DNA of 50,845 nucleotides from Candidatus Aminicenantota bacterium (GTDB lineage Bacteria > Acidobacteriota > Aminicenantia > Aminicenantales > Saccharicenantaceae). The translations under genes and the position numbers were made by a program. Every line of letters starts with the position of its first letter. Position 1 is the first letter of the stretch. The stretch covers positions 1-50,845 of the forward strand of contig JADGNU010000003.1 in the NCBI GenBank assembly GCA_017883305.1, read 5' to 3'. This document shows positions 28,036 through 36,218 of the stretch, in pieces. A model generated the notes under the pieces. That model was not told the origin of the DNA. It searched no databases and saw nothing but the letters and a program-made list of their open reading frames with translations.

Positions 28036-29166
28036 TCATAGCGTTTTGAGGAGTTCGGTCAGAAGGGCCGTCCGTTCGATGAGCGACGGGACGAGCAGAT
28101 GCTCGTTTTCGGCATGCAGGCCGTCCCCGTCCGGACCGAGGCCGTCGAGGGTCGGGATGCCCATGCCGGCCGCGATCGAGGCGTCCGAGCCGCCGCCGGT
28201 CTTGCCGGCCTTGAGGGTCAGGCCCATCCCGGCCGCGATCTCCTGGGCTTGGGCAAAGACCTTTCCGGAGGCCTTGGTCTTTTCCATCGGCGGCGTCGTG
28301 CTTTCGACCGTGATCCTGATCCGGGCGCCGCGCAGCGCCGGGGCGGACTCCCGCAGGATCTTGAGGACCCGGTCGCGATCGGCGGCCTTCCAGAACCGGA
28401 TGTCCAGAACGGCCCAGGCGCTCTCGGCCACGACGTTCGCTTTCTCGCCGCCCCCCATGAGGCCGACGTTGACGGTGGTCTCTCCCGTCCGCAGACGCCT
28501 GAACCGGGCGATCTGGGCCACCAGCTCCTCGACCGCGCTGACGCCCTTTTCGGGCGTGCCGCCGTGGGCCGACCGCCCGTGGACGTCCATGCGGACGACG
28601 AGCCGGCCCTTGCGCTCGAGCTTCAGGGCCCCGCCGGGAAGCGCCGGTTCAAGACAGAGGACGAGGGAAGCCCTGCGGGCCAGCTTGCGGATGAGATCGG
28701 TCGAGGCCGCACTCCCGGTCTCTTCGGCCGAGTTGACGAAGACCGTGATCTTCTTTTGCGGCTTGACATTGAGACCGTCGAGGGCCCGGAGCGACGCCAG
28801 AAGCATGATCAAGCCGGCCTTCATATCCAGGACGCCGGGTCCATAGAGCCGGTTGCCCTGGACATAGAAGGGCATCTTGGCGATCTTGCCGACGGGCCAG
28901 ACGGTGTCGAGGTGGGTCAGGACGAGGATCTCGTCATCGGCCTCCTTGACATGGCCCGGCGCGAACTCCGCCACGACGAGGTCGCCGGTGTCTTTCTGGG
29001 GATAGGTCGTGACCTTGCAGCCGACCTTCTTGAGCTCTTTCACGGTGAAGGACACGCAGGCATCGACCGCTTTCTTATCATCGGTCGGGGATTCGAGGGC
29101 CACGATCTGCTTTAGCAGATGGACCAGTTCGCCTTGGCGGGAGCGAAAATAGAGACGAAAATCCAT
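28036..29166 (-). CDS. M20-family metallopeptidase (glutamate carboxypeptidase-like)
   Basis: A 376-residue zinc peptidase of the M20A type. The di-zinc and catalytic motifs are present: LTHLDTVWP (His, Asp), GPGVLDMKAG (bridging Asp), VNSAEETGS (catalytic and zinc Glu), LCLEPALPGG and a C-terminal HAENEH. The lid domain is seen in GRSAHGGTPEKGVSAVEELV. This pattern is closest to carboxypeptidase G2/glutamate carboxypeptidases, which remove C-terminal Glu; the actual substrate is unknown. No signal peptide. GGAGG five bases before the ATG supports the start; a GTG four codons earlier overlaps that site. It precedes serC by 40 bases. Confidence 0.9.
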   Translation of the reverse strand: MDFRLYFRSRQGELVHLLKQIVALESPTDDKKAVDACVSFTVKELKKVGCKVTTYPQKDTGDLVVAEFAPGHVKEADDEILVLTHLDTVWPVGKIAKMPFYVQGNRLYGPGVLDMKAGLIMLLASLRALDGLNVKPQKKITVFVNSAEETGSAASTDLIRKLARRASLVLCLEPALPGGALKLERKGRLVVRMDVHGRSAHGGTPEKGVSAVEELVAQIARFRRLRTGETTVNVGLMGGGEKANVVAESAWAVLDIRFWKAADRDRVLKILRESAPALRGARIRITVESTTPPMEKTKASGKVFAQAQEIAAGMGLTLKAGKTGGGSDASIAAGMGIPTLDGLGPDGDGLHAENEHLLVPSLIERTALLTELLKTL

Positions 29167-29234
29167 TGGTCCCTCCACCCGGATTGGGAACCGTTACTCT
29201 ATCACAATAGGGGGGGAAAAGCACTCCCTTTATC

Positions 29235-29263
29235 TTGATTTGGGGGGTTTTTTACCCTAGAGT
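29235..29263 (+). promoter_or_regulatory. possible promoter of the GH63-like gene
   Basis: TTGATT (29235-29240), 17-bp spacer containing G6 and T6 runs, TAGAGT (29258-29263). It lies about 35 bases before the ATG. The -10 match is moderate. Confidence 0.4.
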
Positions 29264-29297
29264 AGACGCGAGGAGGCCGCTTGCGGGATTCCCCGGC

Positions 29298-31682
29298 ATG
29301 ACGAAGAGAACGGTTCTTGTCTGCGGCCTTCTCGTCGCCCTCGCGCTTCCGATGTCCCCGGAGATTTTCTATCCCTGGAAGGAAACCTACGTCGGGGCCC
29401 TGGACGCGTCCGGATGGCCCGGCCTGGTCATCGCGCCGACGGCGGATTCCGCCTTCGCGTTCGTCCTGAGGGTCGAGCGGGAAGGGGAGGCGGCCGAAGG
29501 CGGGGATTTCTATTACCTCGTTTCGGAGGTCGGCGCCCATTCTCCCGACGGGCTCTACGCTCGTATGCGCTTCGACCTCGGGCTGCCGTTCAAGATGGGC
29601 CGGGCGACGCCCATCCTGATGAAACCCTCGCCGCGGCGGCAAGCCCTGACCGTCGAATGGTCCCGCCGGGACGAAAGGACGGTCATCGGCCGCATCGTCA
29701 GCCCCGAGGGAGTCCGCGTCACCTTCGTCCATTATTTTCCCTGGGGCGGCAAGGGCGAGTTCAAGCTCCTGCCGGGCGGCGAGGTCCGCGGCCGTTCCGC
29801 GGCCCGGGCCGGCCAGGCCTACCTCATCTGGACCAGCCGCCCCGCCGAAGCCGCGGCCGCGCCGGCGGAAAGCCTCGCCCGGGCCTACGTTCCGGGCGAT
29901 GACCACACCCTCGCCTTCGCGGCCGGGGTCGGCGACAACGACGAACTCGTGGCCGCCCACCTTTATCGTTATCGGAATGCCGATACGATCGGCGCGCTCA
30001 TCGACGAAGAAGCCCAAGTCTACGAAGAGAAGAGGGTCAAGGTCCGGGGCCTCTTCTCCGGCGTTCCCGAAGCGATCACGAACAGCCTTCACTGGACCGT
30101 CCTCTACCAGCCAGGAAGCCACCGCCTCTACCTCCCCGCGGGACGGAGCTGGATTTTCCCCCGGTCCGACGGCCGGAAGGAGGATTGGACGGTCTTCTCC
30201 GGCAGCGAGTTTCTGACGCCGCTCGAGCTCGCGCTCGAAAGCCAGAAGTTCGCCGTCGACGCCCTCCGGGCCGTCCTGGAAACCCAGTATCCCAACGGCA
30301 ACATCCCCAACTGGCGCGGCGCTTCCAGCGGATCCGCCGACCGGTCCCAACCCCCGATCGGGGCGTTCGTCGTCCTGAAGCTCTTCGAGCGGCTGGGAGA
30401 CAGGGAGATGCTGCGGCACGCCTACCCCTATCTCCAGCGCTGGCACGATTTCTGGACGGCCCGCCGCCCGAACGGCCCTCCCCGGCGCGACGGCAACGCC
30501 GATGGACTCCTCGAGTGGGGGTCGGACACGGCCCTCGTCGGCAAGGACGTTCCGTCGTGGGAGAAAAACGCCTCCGGGAGGATGAGGGCCGGCTGGGAGT
30601 CCGGCCAGGACGACCTGCCGGACTGGGACGACGTCCCCTTCAACGAGGAAACCGGGACGCTGGCCATGAACTGCGTCGATCTGAACTCGCTCTACGCCCT
30701 GGACGCGTGGTGCCTGGGGGAGATCGCCTCCGTGCTCGGCCGGCCCGTCGACGTCGAGCGCTACCGGGGCGAATACGAGACCATGAAGTCGCTCGTCAAC
30801 GCGAAGCTCTGGAACGAGACGGAGGGCTTCTATTGCGACCGCTATTGGGATGGCCGGTTCTCGGCCCACAAGCCCGCATCGGGGTTCTTTCCGCTCCTCG
30901 CCCGGATCCCCGACGACGCCCGGGCCCAGAGGATGCTCAAGCACCTGCTCGATCCCAAGCAGTTCTGGGGCGACTTCATCGTGCCCTCGATCTCCCGGGA
31001 CGACCCGGCCTTCCGGCCCGAAAGCCAGCAGTCCTGGCGGGGCGCGGTCCGGCCAGCGACGAACTACCTCCTCTACCAAGGGCTCAAGGCCTACGGCTTC
31101 GACGCCGTCGCCTCCGAGTTCGCGCGGAAGAGCACCGAGATGTTCATGAATAGCTGGCGGAGCTTCGGCCTCTCTCCGGAGAATTTCGATTCCCTCACCG
31201 GCGAGGCCGGGGGGGAACGGTACCAGAGCGGGGGACCGCTGGCCGCCCTCATCGCCGTCGAGGAGTACCTGGACTTCACGCCGCACGAAGGTTTCCGCTT
31301 CGGCATGCTCAAGCCGGACGCCAAAGGCAGGCTGTCGCGGGTCCTCGTCCAGGGCCGTCATTACGAGGTCGAGGTCTCGAACTCGTCGACCGTCCTGCGC
31401 GAAGAGGGCGAGACGATCCTCTCCGTCGATGGCGGCGCGGTCGTCCGCCGCTTCTTGTACAACGAATCGGAAGTGTCGTTCATCATCAAGACCTTGAAGC
31501 GGCGCGAGGTCCGGCTGCGCCTCCTGAAAAAGGGCAAATACCAACTGCTAATCGACGGCCGCGAGGTGGACGTGTTCTCCGCCAACTCGCGCAAGTTCGA
31601 GGTGCCGGAGGGCGATCACACGGTCCTCGTCCAGCTCCTCGAGGATCTCGAGAAGCAGAACGAGAACGCGACGTCCGATTGA
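29298..31682 (+). CDS. exported GH63/trehalase-like (alpha/alpha)6-barrel glycoside hydrolase
   Basis: A 794-residue protein with a signal peptide (MTKRTVLVCGLLVALALPMS). The N-terminal ~260 residues are beta-rich. The catalytic barrel follows, with NGNIPNWRGASSG, the AGWESGQDD motif around D438 that matches the general-acid region of GH63/GH37 enzymes, NCVDLNSLYALDAW, ETEGFYCDRYWDG and FWGDFIVPSISRDDP. A small beta domain closes the protein. GH63 includes mannosyl-oligosaccharide glucosidases and related alpha-glucosidases/mannosidases; the exact bond is not decided. It is 16 bases upstream of a glycosylasparaginase gene, which suggests N-glycan or glycopeptide use. Confidence 0.85.
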   Translation: MTKRTVLVCGLLVALALPMSPEIFYPWKETYVGALDASGWPGLVIAPTADSAFAFVLRVEREGEAAEGGDFYYLVSEVGAHSPDGLYARMRFDLGLPFKMGRATPILMKPSPRRQALTVEWSRRDERTVIGRIVSPEGVRVTFVHYFPWGGKGEFKLLPGGEVRGRSAARAGQAYLIWTSRPAEAAAAPAESLARAYVPGDDHTLAFAAGVGDNDELVAAHLYRYRNADTIGALIDEEAQVYEEKRVKVRGLFSGVPEAITNSLHWTVLYQPGSHRLYLPAGRSWIFPRSDGRKEDWTVFSGSEFLTPLELALESQKFAVDALRAVLETQYPNGNIPNWRGASSGSADRSQPPIGAFVVLKLFERLGDREMLRHAYPYLQRWHDFWTARRPNGPPRRDGNADGLLEWGSDTALVGKDVPSWEKNASGRMRAGWESGQDDLPDWDDVPFNEETGTLAMNCVDLNSLYALDAWCLGEIASVLGRPVDVERYRGEYETMKSLVNAKLWNETEGFYCDRYWDGRFSAHKPASGFFPLLARIPDDARAQRMLKHLLDPKQFWGDFIVPSISRDDPAFRPESQQSWRGAVRPATNYLLYQGLKAYGFDAVASEFARKSTEMFMNSWRSFGLSPENFDSLTGEAGGERYQSGGPLAALIAVEEYLDFTPHEGFRFGMLKPDAKGRLSRVLVQGRHYEVEVSNSSTVLREEGETILSVDGGAVVRRFLYNESEVSFIIKTLKRREVRLRLLKKGKYQLLIDGREVDVFSANSRKFEVPEGDHTVLVQLLEDLEKQNENATSD

Positions 31683-31698
31683 CCAAGGAGGGTTCACC

Positions 31699-32778
31699 AT
31701 GACGCGCTATTCGAGAAGGAATTTCCTGAAAACGGGCGCCGGGGCCGGCGCGGCGGCGCTCTTCGCCGGCGGGCTGACGCCGCGGTCCGCCGCATCTGCT
31801 GGGTCGCCGGCCGCGGCTCCGGGGACGCCCCGGGTCGTATCGAGCGGCAACGGGATCCGGGCCACGGCCAAAGCCATGGACGTGCTCCGGGCGGGAGGCG
31901 ACCCGCTCGACGCCGTCATTGCCGGGGTCAATATCGTCGAAGACGATCCAGAGGATATGTCCGTCGGCTACGGCGGCCTGCCCAATGAGGACGGCGTCGT
32001 CGAGCTCGATTCGTCGGTCATGTACGGTCCGACCCATTCCGCCGGAGCCGTGGCCGCGCTGCGCAACATCAAGAACCCGTCCCAGGTGGCCCGGTTGGTC
32101 ATGGAGAGGACGGACCACGTCCTCATCGTCGGCGAAGGGGCGCTCAAATTCGCCAAAGCCCACGGCTTCAAGGAGGAGGATCTTCTGACCGAGAAATCGC
32201 GGGCGGCCTGGCTGCGATGGAAAGAGACGATGTCGGACCGGGACAATTGGTTCCCGCCGAAGACCGAGAGCCTGCCCGAAGACCTCCGATCGGTGATGAG
32301 CACCCACGGCACGATCAACTGCATCGCCATCGACGCCGCCGGGCGTCTGGCCGGCGTGACGACGACGAGCGGCCTGTCCTGGAAGATCGCCGGCCGCGTC
32401 GGCGACTCGCCCATCATCGGAGCGGGGCTCTACGTCGACAACGAGATCGGCGCGGCCGGCTCGACGGGGCGGGGAGAGGCCAACCTCCTGACCTGCGCCA
32501 GTTATCGCATCGTCGACGCCATGGGACGGGGGAAGAGCCCGGAGCAGGCCTGCCTCGAGGCTTGCGAGGCGGTCGTCGCCAAGACCAAGCTCGTGCCCCG
32601 GCTCTGCGACGACCAGGGCCGTCCGAACTTCGGGCTTGATTTTTATGCCCTCAATAAAAAAGGCGAATTCGGCTCGGCCGGCTTCTACCAGGGCGGGAAG
32701 TATGCCGTCCACGACGGCGTCGAGAACAAGCTCCGCGATGTCGCCTACCTTTTCAAGCGGCGGGAGGGAGACCGCTAA
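31699..32778 (+). CDS. N4-(beta-N-acetylglucosaminyl)-L-asparaginase, Tat-exported
   Basis: A 359-residue Ntn-hydrolase of the glycosylasparaginase family, which cleaves the GlcNAc-Asn bond of glycoasparagines. It begins MTRYSRRNFLKTGAGAGAAALFAGG, a textbook twin-arginine signal (SRRNFLK). The enzyme part shows NVLRAGGDPLDAVIAGV-like text, the autocleavage site STHGTINCIAID with the nucleophile Thr at about residue 205, GVTTTSGLSWKIAGRVGDSPIIGAGLYVDN and GAAGSTGRGEAN. Activation is by self-cleavage before that Thr. AAGGAGG lies upstream of the ATG. It is co-transcribed with the GH63-like gene. Confidence 0.94.
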   Translation: MTRYSRRNFLKTGAGAGAAALFAGGLTPRSAASAGSPAAAPGTPRVVSSGNGIRATAKAMDVLRAGGDPLDAVIAGVNIVEDDPEDMSVGYGGLPNEDGVVELDSSVMYGPTHSAGAVAALRNIKNPSQVARLVMERTDHVLIVGEGALKFAKAHGFKEEDLLTEKSRAAWLRWKETMSDRDNWFPPKTESLPEDLRSVMSTHGTINCIAIDAAGRLAGVTTTSGLSWKIAGRVGDSPIIGAGLYVDNEIGAAGSTGRGEANLLTCASYRIVDAMGRGKSPEQACLEACEAVVAKTKLVPRLCDDQGRPNFGLDFYALNKKGEFGSAGFYQGGKYAVHDGVENKLRDVAYLFKRREGDR

Positions 32779-32796
32779 GGCTTCCCGGAACGGGCG

Positions 32797-33468
32797 TCAC
32801 TCGCGGACGATGATAACGGAAAAGCCCTCGCCCGCCAGGCGGTGGGCCAGACTCTCCACCTCGCCTTGGTCCGCCCTGACCCGGACCCGGAAGTACGTGC
32901 CGCGGTCCGTCTTCAGGCGCGACACCACGACGTTCCTGTAGCTGCCGTCGAGGCGGCGCTTGATCGCATAGGCGTTCTCCTGGACGGAGAAGGCGCCGAC
33001 CTGAATCCAGACCGTCAATTGGCCGGGGTCGGCGGGAGCCTTGAAGCCACTCAGGGTTTCCAGCCGGACGCGGGCCGTGCCCGGACCGACCATCCCCAGC
33101 ACCCGCGCCGCCGCATAGGATAGGTCGATCGTCCGGCCCCGGACAAAAGGGCCCCGGTCGTTGATCCGGACGACCGCCGAACGATCGTTCTCGAGGTTCG
33201 TGACCATGAGGTAGGTCCCAAACGGCAGGGTCTTGTGGGCGGCGGTCAGGTCGTTCATGTCGAAGACTTCCCGGCTCGAGGTCGGGCGGCCGTGGAATTC
33301 CTGTCCGTACCACGAGGCCAGCCCGATCTCGACGCCGGGACCAGGCCCCCGCGGCAAACGGGAACAGCCGGTGACACCCAGGGCGAGGGCGGCCGAGATC
33401 AAAGCCGCGGAGAGCCTCAGCGCGGGCCTCTTCGGCCCCGCCGGTCCCGGACCGAGACGGTCAGGCAA
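32797..33468 (-). CDS. rlpA: RlpA-like lipoprotein with SPOR domain
   Basis: A 223-residue envelope lipoprotein. The signal ends in the lipobox LGVTGC. The double-psi beta-barrel (residues about 47-135) has GLASWYGQEFHGRPTSSREVFDMNDLTAAHKTLPFGTYLMVTNLEN and RINDRGPFVRGRTIDLSYAAA, with the Asp of NDRGPF conserved. A C-terminal SPOR domain (VWIQVGAFSVQENAYAIKRRL...) binds peptidoglycan lacking stem peptides. RlpA proteins are septal lytic transglycosylases in some bacteria. The start is a TTG (33468-33466) with GGAG four bases upstream, overlapping the end of the LOG-family gene by eight bases. Confidence 0.9.
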   Translation of the reverse strand: MPDRLGPGPAGPKRPALRLSAALISAALALGVTGCSRLPRGPGPGVEIGLASWYGQEFHGRPTSSREVFDMNDLTAAHKTLPFGTYLMVTNLENDRSAVVRINDRGPFVRGRTIDLSYAAARVLGMVGPGTARVRLETLSGFKAPADPGQLTVWIQVGAFSVQENAYAIKRRLDGSYRNVVVSRLKTDRGTYFRVRVRADQGEVESLAHRLAGEGFSVIIVRE

Positions 33469-34198
33469 GAGACTCCGAAAGCCTTTTCTTGAGATAGGTG
33501 AAGGCCTCGCGCGGCGTCGAAATGATGCGGAAGAGGCTCAGGTCATCGGCGCAGATGGCGCCTTTCTTGACCATGGAATCGAACTTGATCAGATCCCGCC
33601 AATAATCGCCGCCGTAGAGGACGAGGGCCAGCTCCTTCTTCGAGATCTTGCTCGTCTGAAGCAGGGTGAGGATCTCGAAGAACTCATCGAGAGTGCCATA
33701 GCCCCCGGGAAAAGCGATGACCGCCTTGGCCTTGTAGGCCAGCCAGAACTTCCGCATGAAGAAATAATGGAAGGAGAAGGACAGCTCGGGCGTGATGTAA
33801 GAGTTCGAGTCCTGCGGTTGGTTGAGCGAGATGTTCATGCCGATCGTCTGGCCGCCGGCGCGCATCGCGCCCCTGTTGGCCGCTTCCATGATGCCCGGGC
33901 CGGCCCCGGTGCAGACGACAAAATCCTTGCCCTTCGGCGTCTTGATGCCGATGGCCCATTTGGCCAGAAGGTAGGCCAGCTCTTCGGCCTCCCAATAATA
34001 GCGGTGGAAGGCGGAGTCGGCATTGGTCGGATCGGCCTTGGCCGATCCCAGGAAGAGGATGGTGCTGTTGATCTTGGCCTTGTCCAGCCGGGTCATGGGG
34101 CTGAGATACTCGCTGAGGATGCGGAGGGTCCGGCCCTCCAAGGACTCCAGGAACTCGGGATCGCGGAAGGATTGCTCGGGGCGCTCGATTTTCTTCAT
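33461..34198 (-). CDS. LOG-family Rossmann-fold protein (TIGR00730-like)
   Basis: A 245-residue protein with the LOG signature PGGYGTLDEFFE and the preceding CTGAGPGIMEAANRGA motif on a Rossmann fold that begins TILFLGSAKADP. Proteins of this family were once called lysine decarboxylases but characterised members hydrolyse nucleoside 5'-monophosphates such as cytokinin riboside phosphates, releasing the base. The bacterial substrate here is unknown. It is longer at the N-terminus than minimal LOG proteins. AAGGAGG lies eleven bases before the ATG. It is followed by rlpA with a short overlap. Confidence 0.87.
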   Translation of the reverse strand: MKKIERPEQSFRDPEFLESLEGRTLRILSEYLSPMTRLDKAKINSTILFLGSAKADPTNADSAFHRYYWEAEELAYLLAKWAIGIKTPKGKDFVVCTGAGPGIMEAANRGAMRAGGQTIGMNISLNQPQDSNSYITPELSFSFHYFFMRKFWLAYKAKAVIAFPGGYGTLDEFFEILTLLQTSKISKKELALVLYGGDYWRDLIKFDSMVKKGAICADDLSLFRIISTPREAFTYLKKRLSESLA

Positions 34199-34290
34199 GG
34201 TCGGATCGGCCTCCTTGGCATGGGCTCAGGGGGATTCTAACAGATTCCCGCGCCAACCCTCAATAGTGCAGCCGACCCCGCGGCCACGTT

Positions 34291-34319
34291 TTGACTTGGA
34301 GAAAGGCGTATGTTATCAA
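34291..34319 (+). promoter_or_regulatory. promoter of purO
   Basis: TTGACT (34291-34296), 17-bp spacer, TATCAA (34314-34319), about 20 bases before AAAGGA and the purO ATG. It is probably the main promoter of the long plus-strand gene series that follows. Confidence 0.5.
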
Positions 34320-34340
34320 TAAGCCCGAAAGGACGGCCTG

Positions 34341-35075
34341 ATGGACAGCATGCGGACAAAGCTCGCGTCACTCGAATACCCCGGACGGCTCATCGTCATC
34401 GGCGCGGCGCCCGACGGCGGCCGGGCCGTGATCATCTACGCCATCACCGGACGCTCTCCCTCGAGCCAGGCCCGGCGCCTTGTCCTGCGCGACGGCGGGA
34501 TCTGGGTCGAGCCGACCGACGAAGCCACCCTGAAGCAAGGTCACGTCGACCTCCTCGTTTATCCGGCCGTCCTGTTCACCCGGGCGGGCCTTGCCGTCTC
34601 TAACGGCAAGCAGACGACCGACGTTCGCGACCGGCTCACGCCCGGCGCCGGCCCCGTCCCGGCGCTCGCTGCGGCCCTGGCCTCCTGGGACTTCGAGCCC
34701 GATGCGCCGATCTTCACGCCCCGGATCAGCGGTTGTCTCGCCGGCGGCGCCGCCGGCCTGAGCGTCGTCAGGCGCGGGCCCTCGGGCGAAACCCTGCGCA
34801 ACTATTTCGAGGCCGTGTTGCGCCCGGGAGAGGGGCGGCTCGTGTCCACCTATGAGGGACCGAACGCCGATCCTTTGCCCGTCTTCCGCGGCGAGCCTCG
34901 ATTCGTCGACCTGGCCGGTTCCACGGCCGCCGAGACAGCGGAGGACGCCTATCGGAGCCTCGGCCCCGAGCCGTCGGCCAAAGACTTCCGGGTTGCCGTG
35001 GCCTGCGTCTTCGTCTCACCCGGGGAGCCGGACAAGGTCGACGTCCGCATCATCAACAGGCACGAAAGGACATGA
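34341..35075 (+). CDS. purO: IMP cyclohydrolase, PurO-like
   Basis: A 244-residue protein of the stand-alone IMP cyclohydrolase family, first known from archaea (PurO). It opens LEYPGRLIVIGAAPDGGRAVIIYAITGRSPSSQARR, matching the family start, and has VSNGKQTTDVRDRL, FEPDAPIFTPRISG and a C-terminal FRVAVACVFVS. It closes the ring of FAICAR to form IMP, the last step of purine synthesis. The next gene encodes only the formyltransferase half of PurH, so the two together replace bifunctional PurH. AAAGGA precedes the ATG. Confidence 0.9.
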   Translation: MDSMRTKLASLEYPGRLIVIGAAPDGGRAVIIYAITGRSPSSQARRLVLRDGGIWVEPTDEATLKQGHVDLLVYPAVLFTRAGLAVSNGKQTTDVRDRLTPGAGPVPALAAALASWDFEPDAPIFTPRISGCLAGGAAGLSVVRRGPSGETLRNYFEAVLRPGEGRLVSTYEGPNADPLPVFRGEPRFVDLAGSTAAETAEDAYRSLGPEPSAKDFRVAVACVFVSPGEPDKVDVRIINRHERT

Positions 35076-35079
35076 CGCC

Positions 35080-36159
35080 ATGAGCAAACCCGAGCGCACC
35101 GCGCGCAGTCAGTATCTGACCAAGGTCGGGGAGGATTTCCCGGACACCCTCCAAGTCGGCGAGGACACCTTCGTCAAGAAGTTCCCCATGCGCTACGGCG
35201 AGAACCCCGGCTACCCGGCGGCCTTTTATCAGGAGGACGGCGCGTCGGGACCGAACATGGGCCACCTCGAGATCCTTCAAGAAGGGACCAAGGGCCTGAG
35301 CTACATCAACGTCGGGGACATGGACCTCGGCCAGCGCCTGGCCCGCAAGCTCACCCAGGTCTTCCCGGGCCGCCACGTCTGCGTCATCATCAAGCACGAG
35401 ATGCCGAGCGGCGTCGCCCTCGGCGACGACCCGGTCGGGACGTTCGAAAAAGCCTGGAAGTGCGACTCGCTCTCCAACTTCGGCGGCGTCGACGTCTTCA
35501 GCTACCGCGTCACGGCGCCCCTGGCCCGCCTGCTCGTCGAAAGCCCGCGCAACGTGGAGGTCGTCTACGCTCCCGATTTCGAGCCCGAGGCCCTCCAGGT
35601 GCTGGCCGCGCGCAAGGTCCTTCGGGTGGTCAAGATGGGCGCCCCGCTCGACACGCCGTCCGTCGACAACGGGCTCGAGGTCAAGCGGGTGGCCGGGGGG
35701 CTGCTCCTGCAGAAGCGCTTCGACTCCAAGATCGTCTCGCCGGATTCGGTGGATGTCGTTTCGGTGCGCAAGCCAGCGCCGGAGGAGGTCCGGGCGGCCC
35801 TGTTCACCTGGACGGTGGCCTGTTTCACCCGGTCCAACGCCGTCATCATCGGCACCGCCGACAAGACCCACGGCATCGGCTCCGGCCAGCGGAGCCGGAT
35901 CGATTCCGCCGAGGATGCCATCCGGCTCTCGCGCCGCGGCTATGGCCCGGAAGGCTGCGTCATGGCCTCCGACGCGTTCATGCCGTTCCCCGACGTCGTC
36001 GAGCTCGCCGGGAAGCACGGCATCACGGCCATCATCTATCCCCTTGGCTCGGTCAAGGACCAGGAGGTCATCGACAAGGCCAACGAGCTCGGGCTGGCCA
36101 TGATCATCACCCGGAAGCCGGGCGAGCTCGATTCGGAGCGCTGCTTCCTCCACCGCTGA
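35080..36159 (+). CDS. AICAR formyltransferase, stand-alone PurH C-terminal domain (PurV-type)
   Basis: A 359-residue protein equal to the AICAR transformylase part of PurH without the N-terminal cyclohydrolase. Recognisable segments: KKFPMRYGENPGYPAAFYQ (the RYGENP motif), GLSYINVGDMD, VIIKHEMPSGVALGD (KHxxPxG), ACFTRSNAVII, GSGQRSRIDSAEDAIRLSRR, and DAFMPFPDVVELAGKHGITAIIYPLGSVKDQEVIDKANE. It transfers a formyl group from 10-formyl-THF to AICAR. The C-terminus ends ERCFLHR instead of the usual RHFRH. It begins five bases after purO, so both final steps of IMP synthesis are co-expressed. Confidence 0.9.
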   Translation: MSKPERTARSQYLTKVGEDFPDTLQVGEDTFVKKFPMRYGENPGYPAAFYQEDGASGPNMGHLEILQEGTKGLSYINVGDMDLGQRLARKLTQVFPGRHVCVIIKHEMPSGVALGDDPVGTFEKAWKCDSLSNFGGVDVFSYRVTAPLARLLVESPRNVEVVYAPDFEPEALQVLAARKVLRVVKMGAPLDTPSVDNGLEVKRVAGGLLLQKRFDSKIVSPDSVDVVSVRKPAPEEVRAALFTWTVACFTRSNAVIIGTADKTHGIGSGQRSRIDSAEDAIRLSRRGYGPEGCVMASDAFMPFPDVVELAGKHGITAIIYPLGSVKDQEVIDKANELGLAMIITRKPGELDSERCFLHR

Positions 36160-36218
36160 GGAGAAGCGGCCCCGGATGCCGCCGCGGGTCCGGTTCAAGG
36201 GCCCCGATACGTGATGCC

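Noticed and set aside
29202-31544. 780-codon open frame antisense to the GH63-like gene (similar long antisense frames at 12533-13771 and 6849-8279)
   Set aside because: High GC at third codon positions removes stops from the opposite strand. The sense strand carries recognisable domains, and the antisense products match no family.
33461-34198. Lysine decarboxylase annotation for the LOG-family gene
   Set aside because: PGGYGTLDE defines the LOG/TIGR00730 family. The decarboxylase label is a historical misnomer, and no PLP lysine site of a real decarboxylase is present.
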